Assembly (NCBI GenBank): GCA_027596075.1
Contig: JADGJC010000059.1
Span: 65,410-129,409 of the forward strand
DNA length: 64,000 nt
Reading direction: 5' to 3'
DNA from: Rhizophlyctis rosea
Taxonomy: Eukaryota; Chytridiomycota; Chytridiomycetes; Rhizophlyctidales; Rhizophlyctidaceae
The position numbers were made by a program, and so were the translations under genes. The stretch's first letter is position 1, and the number at the start of each line of letters is the position of its first letter. Of the stretch, positions 57,996 to 64,000 are shown one piece after another. The notes beneath the pieces are model-generated. The model was not told where the DNA came from. It did not search any database and was given only the letters and a program-made list of their open reading frames with translations.

Positions 57996-59123
57996 TTTGG
58001 TGATGGTTGTGAGAGCGGAGTGGGAGAACCGAGGTTGAAGGGGGGATTGCGGCTTCGAAGGTGTTTATGAAGGTTTCCTGCACATGGATTTTCCCGCGCT
58101 TCGGCGATGGCCAGTCTTGTGTCTTCCTCCCTCCCTTCCGCATAACGGGACGCGCAGCCAAGCCATATGGAAGGAATGCTTTCAGCCGAAGTTGCGAAAG
58201 GGGTCCGGGAATGAGACCGGGCAAAGAGAAAATGGGTGTGACCTCCATAACCGGAGTGGGGTTAGTTCTATTTAGAATTATAGAACGTAACGGAGCACAT
58301 GGAGGATGGTCACAAACAGCAACTGTTGCTATCTTAGGGAATATTAGCCAGCAAAATCGAAATACCAAGTCCAATTACACCAAATGGAGTAAGTACTCTA
58401 CCTAATAGGAGTGACCGCGCACAAATGCATCAAAATGGCATGACCATCTAATTTTAGTTTAATAAGCTGATGTGCGACATGGTACCACAGTCTTCCCCAA
58501 CCAGGATGTGGCGCAATCCCACGCGAGCCACATGTTGGTGGGTCCCGACCGGCTTGTCGGCCGTCTCTCGGGAGTCGGAGCCATTGCGTCACAACCCTCT
58601 CAAGCCCCATCTTTGACTCTCGTTTGTGACCTCGCATTACCCAAATGTAAGCAAAAAGGTGGTATGGCCCTTATGGGTCCCATGGATCTCTCCTAGCGGA
58701 CCCTAATGATTGATTTCTGGGCAGTTTCAGGTTCACGCGTTGAACGACAAAAAGCATATAGTATATCACTAATTGCAATCGGTCAGGTCTTCCGTGGAAA
58801 ACATACAACCAATCAATATGTTCCAATCCCGTTAAATCGTATTAACACCAAAAAGTTGCGACGACCTCAAATGGGAGGCTGATGTCATCACGCTCCGCTA
58901 AATCTTCTCACTAAACCGTATCCACGAATGGCCAGCATGTTACAGATCATGGTATTCGCGTAAACAAACATGTACAAAATAAACACAAGGGACACACAAA
59001 CAAAAGCAAAACACGAAAAAGACTACGTACATTCCTCCATCACCTGGTTCTCCCCACCTGGAATCTACCGCCTACACTATCATTGCTCTGATAGATCGCT
59101 ACGACTAAAAAACTTCATACACC
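57996..59123. other. Intergenic stretch
   Basis: 5' flank of the carboxylesterase gene and 3' flank of VPS18; no gene or RNA is recognised. Confidence 0.45.
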
Positions 59124-62100
59124 TTACAGAGCCCAACTAGCAATCTCATCCGTCTCATCAGGTCTAACAAATGGCTTATCAACCGACCGAATCATCAAGT
59201 CTCCACACAGCACACATTCATTCGCTACTAGGTCGTCCAGCTCCTCCTGCAAGAGACGTTACAAGTTAGGTCTTTACCGCCTGCTTCACAGTCAACCAAC
59301 CAACCTACCACCCCCCCCCCCCCCCAACCCCCCCCCCCCCCCCCCCCCCCCGCCGGGAAAAAACACTCCAAACCATCAGCAAAGGCAATCCTTACCTTCA
59401 ACTTCTCCACCCCACCACTCCCCACCTTCCCACCCGTCTCCTCCCCACCTCCACCCTTCTTCCCGACGCCAACCCCAACACCCCTCGCAATCCCCTCCTG
59501 CACATCCAATATCCGCCTCCTCCGCCGCTCATCAACACCCGCCACCACAACACCCACAAGACAATCAGCATGAAACACATGCCGACACGGAAACACGTAA
59601 AACTGTCTTGTAAGAAGCGGCTGCGAACATTGTTGACACCGTTCCGTTACGGGGATAGTGGCGTGGCTAGGAAATGCGTGTATGAGAAACACAGTCTCCT
59701 GAAACGAAAAAGAACAACAATGGGCCCGGGAAAATTCAACACACGAAAAATACCCACCGATTCCTCAACTCCCTAACATCAACCCTGATACTCTCCGCAC
59801 TCCTCATAGCCTCATCCATCTCCCCCTTCAACCCTTCAATATGCTCATTATACTCCTCAAGCGCTTTGCAAATCTCCTCCTTGAACTCGTCAATCAACAC
59901 GAAGTCTGGGAAAAACGGTAAGACGTCCTCGATTTTCAGGAGGTCCGTTTGTTTGAGGTAGGTCATGGCTCTGATGAAGTGGGTGAGGGACAGGTTGGTG
60001 GAGATACAATGGCGTGAATGCGATGTAAGACGTACTGTTTAATATCGCGCTTCTCCTCCACGACATATCGCGCGATACGTAACCAGAGCTTCTTGCGTAA
60101 TGCGTCGTCGTCTTCGGGTTTGTCTGCATTTATCCGTGCTAGTTCCAGGTCGTTGTGCTATCGTGCCGAAAAAAGCGAAGGTATCAGGAATTGTACTTAG
60201 AAGCCCCCCAACATCTTCCCTCATAATTCCACCGGACCCTATCTCTCACGAAACTCACCTTCAAAGCCAAAGCAACAGCTTGCTCATACAACCCCATAGC
60301 ACTATAAATCTGCACACACGCCTCCGTCAACTGATGCTGACTACAAAGCCGTAACGCATATTGCATATCATATCGCGGGTCTTCTTTCTGCGAACAGAAA
60401 ATTCAAATTTCAGAGATTTGATCGATGAAAATGCTCTCCAATCCCCACAAAACAAATGCGCCAACCTAAACCGAAAAAAACTCCAACCCACCTCATCCCT
60501 CAAAAACCCCAACAACCCCTCCTCCCTCCCCGGCCCACTCTGCCCAACATAAAGACTCAACAAATAATTATGCACCGCCCGATCCGTATTGCCCAACTTC
60601 TGTATCGCATACTGCAAATACCGGATCGCCTGGTTCTGGGTTTCCGCTGCCGTCGCACCACCGACACCACCACTCCGACCGGCAGTACCGCCACTCATTT
60701 CGTACTTCAACAGCGCAGGAATAAGAGACCGAGGATTCAGATTCGGTTGCTTGATCCAGGCGTTGACGGTTTCGTAGGGGGCGAATTCCATTAGGATTGG
60801 TGAGAATTTGTAGTAGGGGTCCAGGGAGCTCTGCGTGATTGGCGGGACGGATAAAAGAGTTGTGTTAGAAACGATGAACCGCGCAGCAAATTGGCATGGC
60901 ATGGATGCTCTTCCTGACGAAACACGACCAAACAAAACTGATACGCAACGCATACCTGCCGACTAATAACCTCAATAGCCCTCCCCCACTCCCTCTCCCC
61001 AACCCAATGCCCAACAACCCTATCCCAATCCCCCACAAGCTCCGCATAAAACAACAACTCCTCCGTCCGTCCATGGCTCGCAATCAACCCATACGTAGTC
61101 CCAAAATCCAAGCGTTCCTTATACGTCCTCAAAAACTGTCTAAACTCATCCCGCGCAACTTTCTCTTCCTCCTCCGCTCGTCTCTGGCGTGACTGGGCTT
61201 CCGTAATCTCCGCTGGTGGAGTGCTGGACGAGGCGCTGAGACCGACAACCGAAGCAGCGGCATTGTCGACTTCGTCGCGGAGGACGTTGAGGCGGTTGAT
61301 GAAGATTTCGACCAGCCAGGTGCAGAGGAGGGTTATTTGTGTTGCGTCCTGTGGCAATAATGAAACCGATAAATTTTGTTGTTCGAATCTCTGTCTCATG
61401 AAAGATCTGAAACGAAACAGTGGGTGGCTACCAACCTGTCTCTTCAACCTCTCCAACTTCTTCAACAAATAATGCTTCAACGCGTCCCGCTCATTCTTCG
61501 CAATGAACCTCAACGCAATCTCCTCAAAGCTCAACGACACACTCTGCGCATAATACGCCGCCGACAGGACGTAACGTCCTTGCGAGAAGTAGTACTCCGC
61601 TTGCGATGTGACAATCTTGTCCCTTTGTGCATCGTCCTGTGTGATTGGCGTATTACGGTCAGGTAAGAGTTCTTGTTCAACAAGCCTAGTTTTCATTCCA
61701 ATGATCGCGTGATATCTACCTTCGCGTAAACTAACGCCGCATCAAAGCTCTTCTTCTCCAAATACAACCGCCATACGTCCCGATCTTCATCCGTCACAAT
61801 GAGTTCGTAGAGCGCCATAGTGGTGTAGATCCAGTACGTATTCTTGACTGGGTCGGATGTCATGGCCACGATGCTTTCTCCAAACTCCTGCAATTCACAC
61901 ACGGGAAGATGAGCAAATGTAAATTGATTGGCGACCGACTCCAAATATATGTCACGCCAATTGTAACAATGGAAGCAAGGCACGGTCCGCATTGCACGGT
62001 TAGACTTACCATTCCGATCTCCTCGTCATACACCACTTCCCCATTCAACGCATGAATGGCCTTCACTCGGTCACGGAACAGTAGTATGTAGTGGAATTCG

Positions 62101-63705
62101 GTGATGTTGATGGATATGGGGACGTCATTAGCATTCAGCTCGGATGGTGATGTGGGAGGATTCTGAGATGACTGTGGGTATCTGGCGATGCAATCGATTT
62201 CCATAAGACAATCAGTCATAGGACATCAAATCATGCCAAACACTTACGGCAGTAATTGTGCATTATCTACGACGCTGTCGCCAGCGTTTTGATTCCCGAA
62301 TACTAACGATCCATGGTATATTCCAGGTCCTGTTCATGATAGTGAATTCACTTAATGTAATTTTGACAACCAGGAGATATGAGAAGAGGTTTCACCTACC
62401 CGTCAACCACGCGAACGACTTTGGAATGCTAGGGAACCCACTCTCCTCCAGATACTGACTCCAAAATTGTAGCTCGCTGTTCCCAATCGCTCCGGGTATT
62501 TCTTGGTAGCCTGCCCAGCCACCCATTTTCCATTAGCTTTACCATTCGACTGTCTCCAAAAGCGCGCCGCGAAGAATGCTTACCGCTCTGGGCATCATAA
62601 TGTCTAAACAGATCCCCAAACATCCCTCCATCCCCTCCATCCGCCACCAAACCGATAAATTGATACAAACGAGTCGGAGTGGCAGCAATAACAAAATACT
62701 TATTTGGTACGGCTGGGAAGCGTTCGTAGCGTAAACCGACAATTGGAGAGTTGTCGTCGTTTATCGTGTACACCTGAGTAGATGTTCAACATTTGGTGTG
62801 ATTCTACCGATGCAGCAAGTTTGCCATACCTGTTTGAAATGTCTCTCCTCCCGTTTCATGAACTCGTCCGTCGGTGATAGCTCCGCTTCATAGATATGTC
62901 CCTGCCGCGACCCAACCAGCATGATGCCCGTAGACGGATCAGTCGCAACACGCGGTCTTCCCCACGCGACGGATTCCATAAGTATGCCCTGCGTCATCCC
63001 ATGCTGGCGTCAGCATCCTGCATCATTTTCTCGGTATCCTTCCAGTAGATAGGCTAGTTACCCTAAACTTTGACAGGATCCGCGGCTTCTTCCATTTTTC
63101 ATGCAAATAATAGTTATCCCCGGTTTCCGTCGAAATAAGCAAATGTCTTGCAGTGGGATCCAAAAATATCCGTCTGACGCGGTCGCCCTTTGTACGAGGT
63201 TGAAGCTCCACATCTATATGGTTCAAACTACCACTTGAGGATTTGCCGCACTTGACCATTTGTTTACTTTCTTTCCAGCGGTCTCACCTTCAATCGCGTC
63301 AACTTTCCCCAAATCAATCCTTAGGATCCTCTGCTGCCTCGTCCCATCCTTCCCAGCCGCAGCTCCCTCCACCGCCACAGCCAAAAAGTTGCTTGCTACG
63401 ACCACTGCGCGTATTTTGGGTATGGGAAAGGGAAATTGAACTTTGTCCATGCAGAAGACGGGGAGGCGTTGGGAGGGGACGGCTGTGCTTACGAAGCCCT
63501 GTTCCAACTGTTGTGCGGACAAGTTAGCTTTGGGTTTTCGTATATGTGCGAGAGGAAATTATGGGAGGGCACACACCAATACTGGAGCGGGTTTTGAGGG
63601 TTGCGACACGCCAGCAGGTGGGTTCGACGCGGTTTGGATGGGCGCAAAGGCTTGCACCGGTGCCTCCACCACGTCAGCATTTTCGAATTGGTCGAAGAGT
63701 GACAT
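59124..63705 (-). CDS. VPS18: Vacuolar sorting protein 18 (HOPS/CORVET core)
   Basis: Core subunit of the HOPS and CORVET tethers at endosomes and the vacuole. It starts MSLFDQFENADVVEAPVQAF at 63705. The N-terminal beta-propeller exons include DVELQPRTKGDRVRRIFLDP, ARHLLISTETGDNYYLHEKW, PIVGLRYERFP and ELQFWSQYLEESGFPSIPKS. The clathrin-repeat helices follow (DVWRLYLEKKSFDAALVYAK, DALKHYLLKKLERLKRQ, YKFSPILMEFAPYETVNAWI, LCSQHQLTEACVQIYSAMGL, YVVEEKRDIKQAMTYLKQTD). The C-terminal RING finger is split by an intron: ERCQQCSQPLLTRQFYVFPC with RHVFHADCL, then LDDLVANECVLCGDLMIRSV, ending EIASWAL at 59124. About 13 introns; no clear break. The G-rich tract next to the last splice site is listed separately. 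Confidence 0.92.
59311..59351. repeat. Poly-C/poly-G tract in VPS18
   Basis: Fifteen C, then AA, then twenty-four C on the plus strand; poly-G on the coding strand. It lies after CFFPAG in the RING linker and just before a plausible GTAGGT donor, so it is at the exon–intron edge. Confidence 0.85.
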
Positions 63706-64000
63706 GGTGAGCGAGGTGGTAGCGGGCAGGCCAACTTCCTTTGCTGAAGTAAAGTGAGGTAGCTGGAGATGTGTGAGAAGATGGCGAACAATTGTGCAAG
63801 GGAAAGGTAAGGCAAGGGATCAGGCTGGGATGGGTTGATCGATGGGATCACTGATTGCAATGGTTGTGGCTTCCGCCGTCATTGCGCCACAGTCTTCAAT
63901 ATTTTTGGATCGCTCTGTTGCGCTATCTTTACACCACTCTAATTTCCAACAATAATTGAAGCAACATCACTGACGGCCTTCCCTTCTAAAGTATCACCCG
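63706..64000. other. 5' flank of VPS18
   Basis: No gene is recognised before the window ends. Confidence 0.4.

Noticed and set aside
1..64000. tRNA, rRNA or CRISPR arrays
   Set aside because: No cloverleaf with A/B boxes, no rRNA core sequence and no regular direct-repeat/spacer pattern was seen. GGTTCGA-like matches near 22066 and 50108 lack tRNA context.
1..64000. Transposable elements
   Set aside because: No reverse transcriptase, integrase or transposase motif and no convincing long terminal or inverted repeat was found; the repeats seen are segmental or tandem duplications.

Overview
The window looks like nuclear DNA of a fungus, most likely an early-diverging, chytrid-like lineage. 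It has many short GT–AG introns (mostly about 45–90 bases), fungal families (DUF4360 secreted protein, an Mgm1-type mitochondrial dynamin, a GMC-free secreted type-B carboxylesterase) and genes lost from many yeasts (ZW10, Cdt2/DTL-like WD40, USP7-like tail). The phylum is an inference; nothing here fixes genus or species.

Layout. 0–14.7 kb is poorly organised: a CT-rich minisatellite (0.3–0.6 kb), one clean secreted DUF4360 gene (2.8–3.5 kb, minus), a decayed La RNA-binding protein gene (5.1–6.1 kb, minus) and, on the plus strand from 7.7 to 14.6 kb, a run of spliceable but partial modules: an acidic uncharacterised protein, a USP7/Ubp15-like tail without its protease domain, a Cdt2-like WD40 region with frame breaks, and the C-terminal half of an importin-7/8-like karyopherin. 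15.2–22.4 kb is ordinary: ZW10, eIF2B gamma and, on the minus strand, DPH7.

22.7–30.3 kb and 43.8–48.6 kb hold two clusters of one F-box/LRR-like family, three copies each, plus strand on the left and minus strand on the right. Each cluster carries one copy of a tiny secreted cysteine-rich protein. Copies 2 and 3 are open; the others show nonsense, frameshift, 5' truncation or internal deletion. Between the clusters lies a conserved core: SF3B2, a PPC/DUF296 protein, the MGM1/OPA1-type GTPase, and a minus-strand locus where a nucleotide-sugar-transporter ORF and a GT31 galactosyltransferase ORF can be joined in frame by a 74-base intron.

On the right are a truncated and a full-length copy of a protein combining a nucleotidyltransferase-like domain with a short-chain-dehydrogenase-like domain (49.3–55.3 kb), a secreted carboxylesterase (55.8–58.0 kb) and VPS18 of HOPS/CORVET (59.1–63.7 kb), which has a very long C/G homopolymer near its last splice site.

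The housekeeping genes act independently (mRNA splicing, translation initiation, diphthamide synthesis, Golgi–ER and vacuolar tethering, mitochondrial fusion). The accessory genes, F-box family and small secreted proteins, form a birth-and-death region arranged as a rough inverted duplication around the conserved core. The transporter–glycosyltransferase locus is the most unusual protein architecture seen.
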